A stretch of DNA of 64,000 nucleotides, taken from contig CANEFX010000001.1 of NCBI GenBank assembly GCA_947426945.1, positions 102,188 to 166,187 on the forward strand, in the 5' to 3' direction. The DNA is from an uncultured Bacillota bacterium. Lineage in GTDB: Bacteria > Bacillota > Clostridia > Oscillospirales > Oscillospiraceae. Positions 50,302-58,409 of the stretch are shown in pieces. Within the stretch, counting starts at the first letter, position 1. Every line of letters starts with the position of its first letter. Made by a program: the position numbers and the translations under genes. The notes under the pieces are model-generated. The model searched no databases. It had not been told where the DNA came from and saw nothing but the letters and a program-made list of their open reading frames with translations.

Positions 50302-50509
50302 GGATATCTCCTCTTTTCAGAAAAATAGGCTGTGCGCCGCTTGGGGGCGGCGCTGCGGGAAACTCAGCCGGAGCAGGTGTCAAGACAGCTGTGTGGACTA
50401 TTATAGCGGCTGCGGCGGATTTGTCAAGGGAAAGTGCACCGATCTGTAAAAAAGCCCTGTTTTTCCCTCTGCGCAACCGGCGGTTGCGGGAATTTCCAAG
50501 CGGACTTGA

Positions 50510-50537
50510 TTGATTTTCCTCTCTACCGCGCTATAAT
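50510..50537 (+). promoter_or_regulatory. Promoter of the XRE-type regulator gene
   Basis: TTGATT (50510-50515), 16-base spacer, TATAAT (50532-50537), 27 bases before the ATG; AAAGGAGG is the ribosome site. Confidence 0.75.
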
Positions 50538-50564
50538 GGGAGAGAACCGAAAGGAGGAAATTCT

Positions 50565-51233
50565 ATGACATTAGCAGAAAAAATTCTGTCCCTGCGCACG
50601 GCGCAGGGCATGTCTCAAGACGACCTGGCGGAGAAGCTGGAGGTCTCCCGGCAGAGTGTGAGCAAGTGGGAGACGGCCCAGTCCACCCCCGATCTGGATA
50701 AAATTATCAAGCTGGCCGACCTGTTCAGCGTGTCGGTGGACGAGCTGGTCCGGGAGGGGGAACAGCCCCGGCCTCCGGAGCAGCCCCAGCCCCAGGTAAT
50801 CTATGTGGAGCGAGAAAAACGGGAGCTGACCACTGTGCAGAAAACAGGCGTGGTGCTGGAGATAACCGGCGTGGCCCTGGCCATTATCAGTATCATGGGC
50901 GCACCGCTGGTGGTATTCGCGGCTGCGGCGTTCGTCATTCTGGGACTGCCCCTGCTGCTGGCGAAAAAGCACCCGTTCCTGATTGACGGCTGGCTGATCT
51001 TGGCGATAAGCTGGTTTCTTTGTCCCCGCATGGGCTTGACACCCTCAAAACTGTGGTTTGGAATCGAGTGGATTTACTATTATTTTACAGCGTCGGGGCC
51101 AGGCCGGGAATCCATTCTGTTGGGCGGCGTCATTGTCATGGTCCAGCGGGCTGCGCTCTTTGTGCTGGCTGTTTTGACCGGGCGGGTGTGCGGCAGGGCG
51201 TGGAAGAAGAAACGCTTTCCGGAAAAGGAATAA
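50565..51233 (+). CDS. XRE-family regulator with C-terminal membrane helices
   Basis: 222 residues. The Cro/CI helix-turn-helix is at 1-65 (EKILSLRTAQGMSQDDLAEKLEVSRQSVSKWE), then a Pro-rich linker (about 68-80), then a charged segment, then four or so hydrophobic helices from residue 90 onward. Such membrane-bound XRE proteins sense cell-envelope or small-molecule signals and act on nearby genes. Its neighbour is an EIIC-like transporter on the other strand, which might be a target. Confidence 0.85.
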   Translation: MTLAEKILSLRTAQGMSQDDLAEKLEVSRQSVSKWETAQSTPDLDKIIKLADLFSVSVDELVREGEQPRPPEQPQPQVIYVEREKRELTTVQKTGVVLEITGVALAIISIMGAPLVVFAAAAFVILGLPLLLAKKHPFLIDGWLILAISWFLCPRMGLTPSKLWFGIEWIYYYFTASGPGRESILLGGVIVMVQRAALFVLAVLTGRVCGRAWKKKRFPEKE

Positions 51234-51257
51234 AAACTCCGTCCCCCCCGCAGGGAC

Positions 51258-51440
51258 AAGGCTCCTTTAGCAAAGGAGCAGTCAGCCGAAGGCTGACTGA
51301 GGATTGTATGTTGCGAAGCAAGATGTACGAAGGAAATAAAGCTTGCAGAAACCTCAATTATTTCATACATTCCGGCTTCGCCGGAATACAATCCTCCGTC
51401 ACGGCTGCGCCGTGCCACCTCCTTTGCCAAAGGAGGCCTT
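51258..51440. repeat. 183-bp palindromic mobile repeat (MITE-like)
   Basis: Left end AAGGCTCCTTT-A-GCAAAGGAG is mirrored by CTCCTTTGCCAAAGGAGGCCTT at the right. Inside, the left half has a GTCAGCC/GGCTGAC hairpin and GAGGATTGTAT; the right half reads the same GAGGATTGTAT inverted after an ACGGC/GCCGT hairpin. The central 60 bases are AT-rich. No coding frame. This pattern resembles dispersed repeats I associate with Oscillospiraceae genomes. Confidence 0.75.
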
Positions 51441-51526
51441 TTTGCGCGCTCCTGGAGGTTTTCCGGTTTACAACCGTCTTTTGCTATGGTAGAATAGGAG
51501 GACTTGAAAAAAGGAGCGTTTTGATC

Positions 51527-52102
51527 TTGGCCTATAATTTTTTCCCCATGATTTCCCGGATGCGGTATATCAACCGCTGGGGCCTGATGCGCAATACCCG
51601 GCTGGAGAACATTCAGGAGCACTCCCACCAGGTGGCGGTGCTGGCCCACGCCCTGGCCGTCATTGAAAACCGCTATTTCGGCGGAGAGGTGGACCCCGGC
51701 GCGGTGGCTGTGGCCGCCCTGTACCATGACGCCGGCGAGATTCTCACTGGCGACATGCCCACTCCAATCAAGTACGACAATCCGGACATTCAAAGCGCAT
51801 ACAAGGCGGTGGAGTCGGTGGCGGAGCGCAAACTGCTGTCCATGCTTCCCCCCGACCTGCGCCCTGACTTCGAGGAGGCCGTCACCATCCCGGACCCTGA
51901 GATTCACGCCATTGTCAAATCGGCGGACAAGCTGTCCGCCTACCTGAAGTGTGTGGAGGAGCTGAAGGCGGGCAACGCCGAGTTTAAAAAGGCCAGGGAG
52001 CAGACATACGCGGCCCTGTGCAAAAACCCCAGCCCCGCCCTGAAATACTTCATGGACAACTTCCTGGACGGCTTTGAGCTGACCTTGGATGAGTTGAATT
52101 GA
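51527..52102 (+). CDS. HD-domain phosphohydrolase, YfbR-like
   Basis: 191 residues. Metal-binding HD features are QEHSHQVAVLAHALAVI (H) and ALYHDAGEILTGDMPTPIKYDN (HD and GD), as in the 5'-deoxynucleotidase YfbR; KSADKLSAYLKCVEEL gives the last D. It should remove phosphate from deoxynucleoside 5'-monophosphates. The start is a TTG at 51521 or 51527 after AAAGGAG, since the FFPMISRMRYINRWGLMRN family start precedes the first ATG; the ATG at 51548 would lose part of it. Confidence 0.85.
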   Translation: MAYNFFPMISRMRYINRWGLMRNTRLENIQEHSHQVAVLAHALAVIENRYFGGEVDPGAVAVAALYHDAGEILTGDMPTPIKYDNPDIQSAYKAVESVAERKLLSMLPPDLRPDFEEAVTIPDPEIHAIVKSADKLSAYLKCVEELKAGNAEFKKAREQTYAALCKNPSPALKYFMDNFLDGFELTLDELN

Positions 52103-52152
52103 ATTGCGGGCGGTCAAAGGCCGCCCGCCGGTTGTGGAAAGGAGCAAAGATT

Positions 52153-52422
52153 ATGAAAGCTATCGTCACAGTTATCGGCAGGGACCGGGTGGGCATTACC
52201 GCCGCCGTGTGCTCCCTGCTGGCCCGGCACAACATCAACATTCTGGACATCACCCAGACTGTCCTCCAGGAATTTTTCACCATGGTCATGCTGGTGGACA
52301 CCGCCGCCTGCGAGAAGTCCATCGGCGACCTGACCGACATCCTCTCTCAGGCCGGCCAGGAAGAAGGATTGTCCATCCGCATTCAGCGGGAGGATATCTT
52401 CAACGCCATGCACCGCATTTAA
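52153..52422 (+). CDS. ACT-domain protein (UPF0237)
   Basis: 89 residues forming a single ACT domain: AIVTVIGRDRVGITAAVCSLLARHNINILDITQTV, as in UPF0237 proteins, which bind amino acids or other small ligands. It lies four bases before a PFL/DUF711 gene. This ACT-DUF711 pair is strongly conserved in Firmicutes and archaea, so they probably work together. Confidence 0.93.
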   Translation: MKAIVTVIGRDRVGITAAVCSLLARHNINILDITQTVLQEFFTMVMLVDTAACEKSIGDLTDILSQAGQEEGLSIRIQREDIFNAMHRI

Positions 52423-52425
52423 GGG

Positions 52426-53793
52426 GTGGCCGCCATGCTGAATCAACACGAAATCATGCAGACCATCCAGATGATTGACCAGCAGCATCTGGATGTGCGC
52501 ACCATTACTATGGGTATCTCCCTGCTGTCCTGCGCTCACAGCGACGTGAAAGCTGCCTGCGACAGGGTGTATGACAAGATTACCCGCTATGCCGAGCATC
52601 TGGTGGCCGCCGGAGAGGCCATCGAGAAGGAGTTTGGCATCCCTATCGTCAACAAGCGCATCTCGGTTACCCCCATCGCCCTGGTGGCGGCAGCGGCGGA
52701 GACGGACAGCTATGTCCCTTTTGCCCTGGCCCTGGACCGGGCGGCCAAGACCTGCGGGGTCAACTTCATCGGCGGCTTCTCCGCCCTGGTCCAGAAGGGG
52801 ATGACCGACGCCGACCGTATTTTGATTCGCTCCATCCCGGAGGCCCTGGCCGTCACTGACATTGTCTGCGGCAGCGTCAACGTGGGTTCCACCAAGGCGG
52901 GCGTCGATATGGACGCGGTGGCCCTCATGGGCCGTACCATCAAGGATCTGGCCGAAAAAACCGCGGATAAGGGCGGCTTCGGCTGCGCCAAGCTGGTGGT
53001 GTTCTGCAACGCCGTGGAGGACAACCCTTTTATGGCCGGGGCTTTCCACGGGGTGGGGGAACCGGAGAAGGTCATCAACGTGGGAGTTTCCGGCCCCGGC
53101 GTGGTGTACCACGCGCTCCAGGGGGTAAAGGGACAGCCCTTCGATGTAGTGGCCGAGACGGTGAAAAAGACAGCCTTCCGCATCACACGCATGGGCCAGC
53201 TGGTGGCCCAGGAGGCCAGCCGCCGGCTGGACGCCCCCTTCGGCATCGTGGACCTGTCCCTGGCCCCTACCCCCGCCGTGGGGGACAGTGTGGCCCGCAT
53301 TCTGGAGGAGATGGGCCTGGAGGTCTGCGGCGGCCACGGCACCACCGCCGCCCTGGCCCTGCTCAACGACGCGGTGAAGAAGGGAGGCGTGATGGCCTCC
53401 TCCCATGTGGGCGGGCTGTCGGGCGCGTTTATCCCGGTGAGCGAGGACGAGGGCATGATTGCCGCCGCCGCATCCGGGGCACTCACTCTGGACAAGCTGG
53501 AGGCCATGACCTGTGTGTGCTCGGTGGGTCTGGACATGATTGCCGTCCCGGGTGATACCCCCGCCGAGACCATTTCCGCCATCATCGCCGACGAGGCGGC
53601 CATCGGCATGGTCAACTCCAAGACTACCGCCGTGCGCATCATTCCCGCCCCGGGCTGCGCCGTGGGGGATACGGTGGAGTTCGGCGGCCTGCTTGGCTCC
53701 GCCCCCGTCCAGAGGGTCCATCCTTTTTCCGCCAAGGCTTTCGTGGACCGGGGCGGCCGCATCCCCGCCCCCATGCAAAGCTTGAAAAACTGA
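52426..53793 (+). CDS. PFL/DUF711 family protein (UPF0210)
   Basis: 455 residues, the standard UPF0210 length. Blocks seen are [44 protein letters not shown], and [21 protein letters not shown] at the C-terminus, which is diagnostic. The start is GTG 52426 or ATG 52435. The fold resembles pyruvate-formate-lyase-like glycyl radical barrels, but no radical loop is seen; the function is unknown. Paired with the ACT gene and ended by a terminator. Confidence 0.92.
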   Translation: MAAMLNQHEIMQTIQMIDQQHLDVRTITMGISLLSCAHSDVKAACDRVYDKITRYAEHLVAAGEAIEKEFGIPIVNKRISVTPIALVAAAAETDSYVPFALALDRAAKTCGVNFIGGFSALVQKGMTDADRILIRSIPEALAVTDIVCGSVNVGSTKAGVDMDAVALMGRTIKDLAEKTADKGGFGCAKLVVFCNAVEDNPFMAGAFHGVGEPEKVINVGVSGPGVVYHALQGVKGQPFDVVAETVKKTAFRITRMGQLVAQEASRRLDAPFGIVDLSLAPTPAVGDSVARILEEMGLEVCGGHGTTAALALLNDAVKKGGVMASSHVGGLSGAFIPVSEDEGMIAAAASGALTLDKLEAMTCVCSVGLDMIAVPGDTPAETISAIIADEAAIGMVNSKTTAVRIIPAPGCAVGDTVEFGGLLGSAPVQRVHPFSAKAFVDRGGRIPAPMQSLKN

Positions 53794-53807
53794 GAAGCAG
53801 TATTTGC

Positions 53808-53842
53808 GGAGGCCGTCCTTTTGGACGGCCTCCGGTATTTTC
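53808..53842 (+). terminator. Terminator after the DUF711 gene
   Basis: GGAGGCCGTCC (53808-53818) pairs with GGACGGCCTCC (53823-53833) around TTTT, then GGTATTTTCC. Confidence 0.85.
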
Positions 53843-53855
53843 CAGAAAAAATCTG

Positions 53856-53885
53856 TTGAGCCCGCCCGGGATTTCGTGCTATACT
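53856..53885 (+). promoter_or_regulatory. Promoter of the SLH-GH25 gene
   Basis: TTGAGC (53856-53861), 18-base spacer, TATACT (53880-53885), 52 bases before the ATG. Confidence 0.6.
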
Positions 53886-53937
53886 GACACAGTACGACAA
53901 TTTTCCCTATCCACAGGTCAAGAGAGCGAGGAAAACG

Positions 53938-55365
53938 ATGATATTCAATACCCGCAAGTCCCTGGCGGCCGGGCTGACGGCCCTGGCCCTTACCCTGAGC
54001 CTCACCCCCGTCTCCGCCAACAAAACCACCTATCTGGATGTGAAGGACGAGATCTGGTACGCCACCCCCATTGCCTTCTGCCAGCAGCACGGGCTGATGG
54101 ACGGCGTGTCCGCCGGGGAATTTCAGCCCAAAGAGCCCATGACCCGAGCCGCCCTGGCCGAGTCCCTCTACCGTCTGGCCGGCTCCCCCGCGCCGGAGGG
54201 GGAGGGGTCCCGGGACACCCGGGCCGGCCCTTCTGCGCCGAAGGAGGTATTCTCGGATGTAACGGCTGATCACCCCAATTTCATTGCCATCGCCTGGTGT
54301 GAGGCCAGCGGCGCGGTGAGCGGTTATCCGGACGGCACCTTTCGCCCGGAGGCCGCCATCACCCGCGAGGAGGTGGCTGTTCTCCTCTGGAAGGGGCGGG
54401 GCCGTCCGGAGGCGGACGGACCTGCGCCCTATACTGACCGGGGGGCCGTGTCCCCCTGGGCGCTGGAGGCGGTGGACTGGGCCTATGGAGCGCGGCTGAT
54501 GACGGGCGGGTCAGACGGCAGCTTCGTCCCCCGGAACAACATCACACGGGGGGAGGGGGCCGCCGTGGTAATGCGGTGCGGCAAAGCATATTACGGCCTG
54601 ACTTACGGTTATTCCCTGCCCGAGCCCCGGGAGGTCCCCGACAACCCCTATGACAACGGGGCCTATCTTCTGGACGAGAATGGCTATCTCTCCTACCAGG
54701 GGGGCTGGTACGCCAGGGGGGTGGACGTCTCGGCCCACCAGAAGGAGGTGGACTGGAGCCGGGTGGCCGCCGCGGGCATGGACTTTGCCATGATCCGTGC
54801 AGGCTACCGGGGTTACACCTTGGGCGGCATCGTGAAGGACGAGTATTTTGACGCCAATATGTCCGGGGCTTTGGCCAACGGCATGGACGTGGGGGTCTAT
54901 TTTTTCTCTCAGGCCCTCACCCCCGCCGAGGCGGAGGAGGAGGCCCGCCAGGTGCTGGAGTGGATTCAGGACTACCAAGTTACATACCCCGTCGTCTTTG
55001 ACTGGGAGGAGCAGGACAAGGAGGACTCCCGCACACGGAATACCGACGGCAACACCGTCACCGCCTGCGCCCTGGCCTTCTGCAGGGTTATCAAGGAGGC
55101 GGGGTATACCCCCATGACCTACGGCAGCCCCCGGAAGATTTACGAGGGCGGCTTGGCCCTGGAGTATCTCCAGGACTACCCCTCCTTCTGGCTGGCCCAC
55201 TACACCAAGGACACGGTCCCAACCCAGTTCCGTTACCGGTACGACATCTGGCAGTACTCCAGCTCCGGCACGGTGGACGGTATCGAGGGTAATGTGGACC
55301 TGAATATCTCCTTGACCAATTTCTCCGCCAGGCAGCCCGACGACTGGTGGAAGTATCCCATTTAA
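53938..55365 (+). CDS. Secreted SLH-domain protein with GH25 lysozyme domain
   Basis: 475 residues. A signal peptide covers about 1-27 (KSLAAGLTALALTLSLTPVSA). Three S-layer homology repeats lie at roughly 30-80, 107-155 and 160-212 (for example AIAWCEASGAVSGYPDGTFRPEAAITREE). A GH25 muramidase domain is at about 255-460, with DVSAHQKEVDWSRVAAAGMDFAMIRAG, YFFSQALTPAEAEEEA and the catalytic VVFDWEEQD. It probably anchors to the cell wall by SLH and cuts peptidoglycan for growth or separation. It is the last gene of the GC-rich part. Confidence 0.92.
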   Translation: MIFNTRKSLAAGLTALALTLSLTPVSANKTTYLDVKDEIWYATPIAFCQQHGLMDGVSAGEFQPKEPMTRAALAESLYRLAGSPAPEGEGSRDTRAGPSAPKEVFSDVTADHPNFIAIAWCEASGAVSGYPDGTFRPEAAITREEVAVLLWKGRGRPEADGPAPYTDRGAVSPWALEAVDWAYGARLMTGGSDGSFVPRNNITRGEGAAVVMRCGKAYYGLTYGYSLPEPREVPDNPYDNGAYLLDENGYLSYQGGWYARGVDVSAHQKEVDWSRVAAAGMDFAMIRAGYRGYTLGGIVKDEYFDANMSGALANGMDVGVYFFSQALTPAEAEEEARQVLEWIQDYQVTYPVVFDWEEQDKEDSRTRNTDGNTVTACALAFCRVIKEAGYTPMTYGSPRKIYEGGLALEYLQDYPSFWLAHYTKDTVPTQFRYRYDIWQYSSSGTVDGIEGNVDLNISLTNFSARQPDDWWKYPI

Positions 55366-55389
55366 GGGGTATGCAGACAATGTAAATAG

Positions 55390-55452
55390 GCGAGGGTATT
55401 TTGGACAATCTTTTTTGGAGAGTCCAAAGTGCCCTCGCTGCTTTTATGTTTT
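55390..55452 (+). terminator. Terminator after the SLH-GH25 gene
   Basis: GCGAGGG (55390-55396) pairs with CCCTCGC (55432-55438), TTTGGAC (55400-55406) with GTCCAAA (55422-55428); followed by TGCTTTTATGTTTTG. Confidence 0.8.
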
Positions 55453-55560
55453 GTAATAATCAGACTTCACATGATTTGGAATACAATAGCCAAATTTTTG
55501 ATGAGGTCTGCGGTTATTAAAAAACTTGCGCATCAATGGAACCCCTTCTGTTTGCCTCTC
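55444..55560 (-). pseudogene. Possible transposase C-terminal remnant
   Basis: On the minus strand a short open stretch ends MRKFFNNRRPHQKFGYCIP, then about ten residues and a stop. N-RPHxxxGYxxP is the usual end of IS3/IS30-type transposase integrase cores. Nothing upstream on that strand encodes the rest of an integrase, so only a scrap remains, if it is real. It lies exactly where base composition changes from GC-rich to AT-rich. Confidence 0.35.
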
Positions 55561-55590
55561 TCCGGAATTTATAGTTCGGGGAGAGTTTTT
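55558..55590 (+). terminator. Plus-strand terminator-like hairpin
   Basis: CTCTCC (55558-55563) pairs with GGAGAG (55580-55585), GAA/TTC inside, followed by TTTTT (55586-55590). No gene upstream on the plus strand needs it other than the SLH-GH25 transcript, so it may be a relic of a lost gene. Confidence 0.55.
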
Positions 55591-56500
55591 ACAGATGATC
55601 GGTTGTCCTGCCCAAAAAGTTAGAAAAAGCAAAGTTGCTTTGCACCGATGTCAAAAAAGCGTTGAGCAGAGGTGATGTTTCTTCCCCGTTGCGCACGGCA
55701 AGGCAGATGGTACGATATGGATTTGATTCAATCTCTTTAACGGCAACGCGATAGTGAAAATATTTAACAAGCAATTCGGGGGCAATGGTGCAGCCTAGGT
55801 TGTTTTCCACCATGCCCAGGATGGAAAGATCATCATACATAGTAAAAATAACATTGGGTTCAAAGTTGTTTTTCTTGCAGAGATACATGATCTCATTGTT
55901 CTTTTCCTTTGCGGGCATGATGAAAGGAACGTTGGTCAGATCTGAAAAACGTATTGGGCGCGTCAATGCAGCAAGAGGATGGCTGGTCGGCAGAATCAGA
56001 TAGAGTGGGTCTTTCCGCAATTCAACGCAATGAAGTTTTGGCGAGACTGGCAATGTAATAAAGCTGCAGTCCACCCTGCCGCTGAGCAGGTACTCCTCCA
56101 TTTCACCATAGGTTCCCTTCCCGGAGATAATTTCAATTTTAATATTGGGAAAGGCAGTATGAAACTGACGGATGATCCACGGCAGACAGGTGACAGACAC
56201 ACTGGAAAAAGAGGCAATCCGCAGCACACCAACTTGTACGCCCTGGATAAAATGGGCAGTTGTATACAGTTTGTCGATGTTTGTAATGCAGTCTCTCACA
56301 ATATTCATCAGAAGCATGCCGTCCGAGGTAAGCTGCATTCCATGCTTGCTCCTGTGCAGCAAAATAACGCCCAGCTCCTCTTCCAGAGACTGGATGGAAT
56401 AGCTGGCAGCCGACTGCGTGTAGCCCATCGACTTGGCTGCCTGCGATAGATTCCCGTATTCCACTGTTTTGACAAGCAGACGCAGTTTCTCACTGTCCAT
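55589..56500 (-). CDS. LysR-family regulator of the A/B-Liv operon
   Basis: 303-residue LysR protein. The helix-turn-helix (1-60) reads LRLLVKTVEYGNLSQAAKSMGYTQSAASYSIQSLEEEL. The effector domain follows, about 88-295. The ATG at 56500 has GGGAGGG six bases upstream; the longer frame lacks support. It is divergent from the A1-B1-A2-B2-liv operon across 441 bases that contain a strong dyad, so it is the probable inducible activator of that operon. Its base composition matches the operon, not the GC-rich left neighbours, implying they arrived together. Confidence 0.9.
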   Translation of the reverse strand: MDSEKLRLLVKTVEYGNLSQAAKSMGYTQSAASYSIQSLEEELGVILLHRSKHGMQLTSDGMLLMNIVRDCITNIDKLYTTAHFIQGVQVGVLRIASFSSVSVTCLPWIIRQFHTAFPNIKIEIISGKGTYGEMEEYLLSGRVDCSFITLPVSPKLHCVELRKDPLYLILPTSHPLAALTRPIRFSDLTNVPFIMPAKEKNNEIMYLCKKNNFEPNVIFTMYDDLSILGMVENNLGCTIAPELLVKYFHYRVAVKEIESNPYRTICLAVRNGEETSPLLNAFLTSVQSNFAFSNFLGRTTDHL

Positions 56501-56941
56501 ACGAATCCCTCCCGGCTTTTTAAATGCGTCACTATTATACACAAAGTATTTGCAAGATAAAAGGGGGTCCTCTGCAAATGTTGAAGGATGTTCCTGTATT
56601 CAATAAGACATATCTCATATCAGCCATTTAAGCCGGTGTTAAGGGTAATTTTTTTATACAAAAAATTTTTTGCAGAGTTCATTTTGAGTTTTAATTAAAA
56701 TTTGTACAGAATACTTGATATTAAGTAAATAAAAATGAATTTTTTGGATAAACATCTTATTAATATCGAAAAATTTGATATTAATAATTGAATATATGAA
56801 TTATACAAATAACAACACTAATGCTATACTTAACTCACATGTAATTGCGACGCCGTCCGTACCCCTCCGGCACAGCCCCAAACCCTGGAAGCGGATTGAC
56901 GCAGATACAGGGCATATCTAAGATTGGAAGGAGTTTTTTCT
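56501..56941. other. 441-bp AT-rich divergent control region
   Basis: No plausible gene. It holds the GATATTAA dyad at 56760-56784 and a half-site copy at 56717-56724, then TTATAC (56800-56805) and TATACT about 18 bases on as a possible promoter of the operon, and a leader of about 110 bases before the ATG at 56942. Confidence 0.6.
56715..56784. promoter_or_regulatory. Candidate LysR operator set
   Basis: Exact inverted repeat TTAATATC (56760-56767), nine bases, GATATTAA (56777-56784), a T-N-A type interrupted dyad as LysR proteins bind. A third copy of GATATTAA is at 56717-56724, 36 bases upstream of the first arm. Confidence 0.6.
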
Positions 56942-57397
56942 ATGGATGAACCCAGATTTATTATTCGCTGGCCTGAACTGAATAAGCAGGTTCGCGTTGG
57001 ACCAATTGACCGAAACCGGAAGCTCTTTGACTGGTTTATGGAAAACCTTCCGGCGCGATGCATACAGACCACAACTGTCGTTGCGGGCCTGTCTGTGAAC
57101 ATGCAGTTCATCCGCATGAACAAAACGGTCTGCGACTGGATCCAGGAAGACATGGAGCTTGAATATATCCACGAGTGGCCTTGTGGAAGAGGCTTCATGT
57201 TTATGACCGCCGGCAATGTTGCCCACCTGTGCTTTAAGGTTGACTGGGTAACAGAGCCGCTGGCCTATCCTACATTCTGTGAGGTAATTGAGGAGGATAA
57301 ACCCATTTTGAAGGAAGTCGGCTGGTTCTTCTGGGAGCGGCTTTTAATGGAGAAGGAAACCTATCATGTGGAGTTTATTCGGGAGGAGGATACTTGA
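56942..57397 (+). CDS. Cyclophilin-like DUF3830-type small protein A1
   Basis: 151 residues, no signal or membrane segment. I relate it to DUF3830 and to the cyclophilin-like half of cucumopine synthase by recall; the evidence is pattern-level. It shares with A2 (57961) the start FIxRWPEL, D-x-N near 23-25, F-D-x-F-x-EN-x-P, Q-x(3)-V-x-G, Y-x-x-x-x-E/A-V near 110, and the end HVEF-x-x-ED. Where A2 has QGHEMVGG, A1 has QTTTVVAG, so the histidine in the likely active-site loop is missing here. The ATG at 56942 follows AAGGAG by eight bases. It is the first gene of the operon. Confidence 0.65.
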   Translation: MDEPRFIIRWPELNKQVRVGPIDRNRKLFDWFMENLPARCIQTTTVVAGLSVNMQFIRMNKTVCDWIQEDMELEYIHEWPCGRGFMFMTAGNVAHLCFKVDWVTEPLAYPTFCEVIEEDKPILKEVGWFFWERLLMEKETYHVEFIREEDT

Positions 57398-57398
57398 T

Positions 57399-57959
57399 AT
57401 GGCAGAGAATTGGAAAATGCTTCAGCAGGAGATCGACGCCGCCAGTGAACGGGCGGTTGAGGAATGTCCTGATGATATGCTCCGTGTTTTTGAGTATGAC
57501 ATTGTCCGCACTGGGGCAGGTACAGGCCGCCTGATGATGGGGCCTTGGTGGGAAGGCGCTACATCCACCCGATATCTGGGCTCCTATTACATTTTTAATA
57601 TTGTAAAAGTAGCTCAGGATATGAATATCTCCGCGGAGCAGATCCGACAGCTTGTGAACCTGATGCTTCCGACGGCGCTGGGCACAGTGGAATTGTGTGA
57701 TATCAGCGATTACGCCCGCTTTACCAGGCAGACAATCGACTGCATCAATGAAGAAATTGATGACCGCGAAGATATGCTGAGTCTCCTGAATTCGCTGTGG
57801 TTTTACGGCTCCGCCGCCAATGCGTGGTGTCAGTACAGAATGAAATGGGGCATCGGCCTTTCGTTTAAGGTCAATCATCGGGATGACTTGATTTACATGG
57901 GGTCCCGCGCAAACGAGGCGTTTGAAAGATGGGACCACGAGAAGAAGGAGGAAAACTGA
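57399..57959 (+). CDS. Helical-bundle protein B1, cucumopine synthase C-terminal-like
   Basis: 186 residues, predicted mostly alpha-helical, starting one base after the A1 stop with GGGAGGAGG. Paralogue of B2 (58410): shared W-K/R-x-L-xx-EI-x-A start, VF-x-Y-x-I-x(3)-GAG, W-xx-GA, DR-x-x, and the NAW-x-x-Y-x-x-WG motif near residue 145. Composition and pairing with a cyclophilin-like gene suggest the cucumopine synthase C-terminal helical bundle domain. If so, A1 and B1 together form one split enzyme. That assignment needs a profile search. Confidence 0.6.
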   Translation: MAENWKMLQQEIDAASERAVEECPDDMLRVFEYDIVRTGAGTGRLMMGPWWEGATSTRYLGSYYIFNIVKVAQDMNISAEQIRQLVNLMLPTALGTVELCDISDYARFTRQTIDCINEEIDDREDMLSLLNSLWFYGSAANAWCQYRMKWGIGLSFKVNHRDDLIYMGSRANEAFERWDHEKKEEN

Positions 57960-57960
57960 A

Positions 57961-58407
57961 ATGCGAAGCTTTATCATGCGTTGGCCGGAGCTGGGCCTCG
58001 GTGTACGCTGTAAAGGCCTGGATATCAATCAGGCCGCATTTGATATTTTTGTTGAGAACATGCCGACAAAAGCGCTCCAGGGGCATGAGATGGTAGGTGG
58101 CTGGCTCCTGCGGGATCATTCCATCCTGTTTAACCGCAAGCCATTTGATATCCCTAAAGTGGAGCTTTCTACAGAAAATATGGATCAGGCGCCTGTTGGC
58201 CGGATATCCTTTCTACGGCCTCAGGGGCGAGGGGCAGAGCTTCTTGCCAAATACGACGAATCAGTTGATACCCGTGAGTACATTCCAGTCGCACAAGTTG
58301 TTCCGGAGGACCTTGAAATTCTGAAGAAGGCCGGCAGGGAGCAGTGGAAAGCAACCACAAGAACAAGAGAAATTATTTTTGTTGAGTTTGTAAAGGAGGA
58401 TGCGTGA
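57961..58407 (+). CDS. Cyclophilin-like DUF3830-type small protein A2
   Basis: 148 residues. Starts one base after the B1 stop with GAAGGAGG. It is a paralogue of A1 and keeps a histidine (H42 in LQGHEMVGGW), the more canonical form of the putative active-site loop. Other features: MRSFIMRWPELGLGV, FDIFVENMPTKA, ILFNRKPFDIP, and VEFVKED at the end. It overlaps B2's upstream GTG. Together with B2 it may form the catalytically complete pair, with A1-B1 specialised or regulatory. Confidence 0.66.
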   Translation: MRSFIMRWPELGLGVRCKGLDINQAAFDIFVENMPTKALQGHEMVGGWLLRDHSILFNRKPFDIPKVELSTENMDQAPVGRISFLRPQGRGAELLAKYDESVDTREYIPVAQVVPEDLEILKKAGREQWKATTRTREIIFVEFVKEDA

Positions 58408-58409
58408 GC

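Noticed and set aside
51258..51440. CRISPR or tRNA-like structure at the inverted repeats
   Set aside because: There is no regular repeat-spacer pattern and no cloverleaf; it is a single palindromic element.
55444..55632. A real 62-residue gene on the minus strand
   Set aside because: It overlaps the LysR stop region and a terminator hairpin, has no ribosome site, and only its last 30 residues look like anything (a transposase end).
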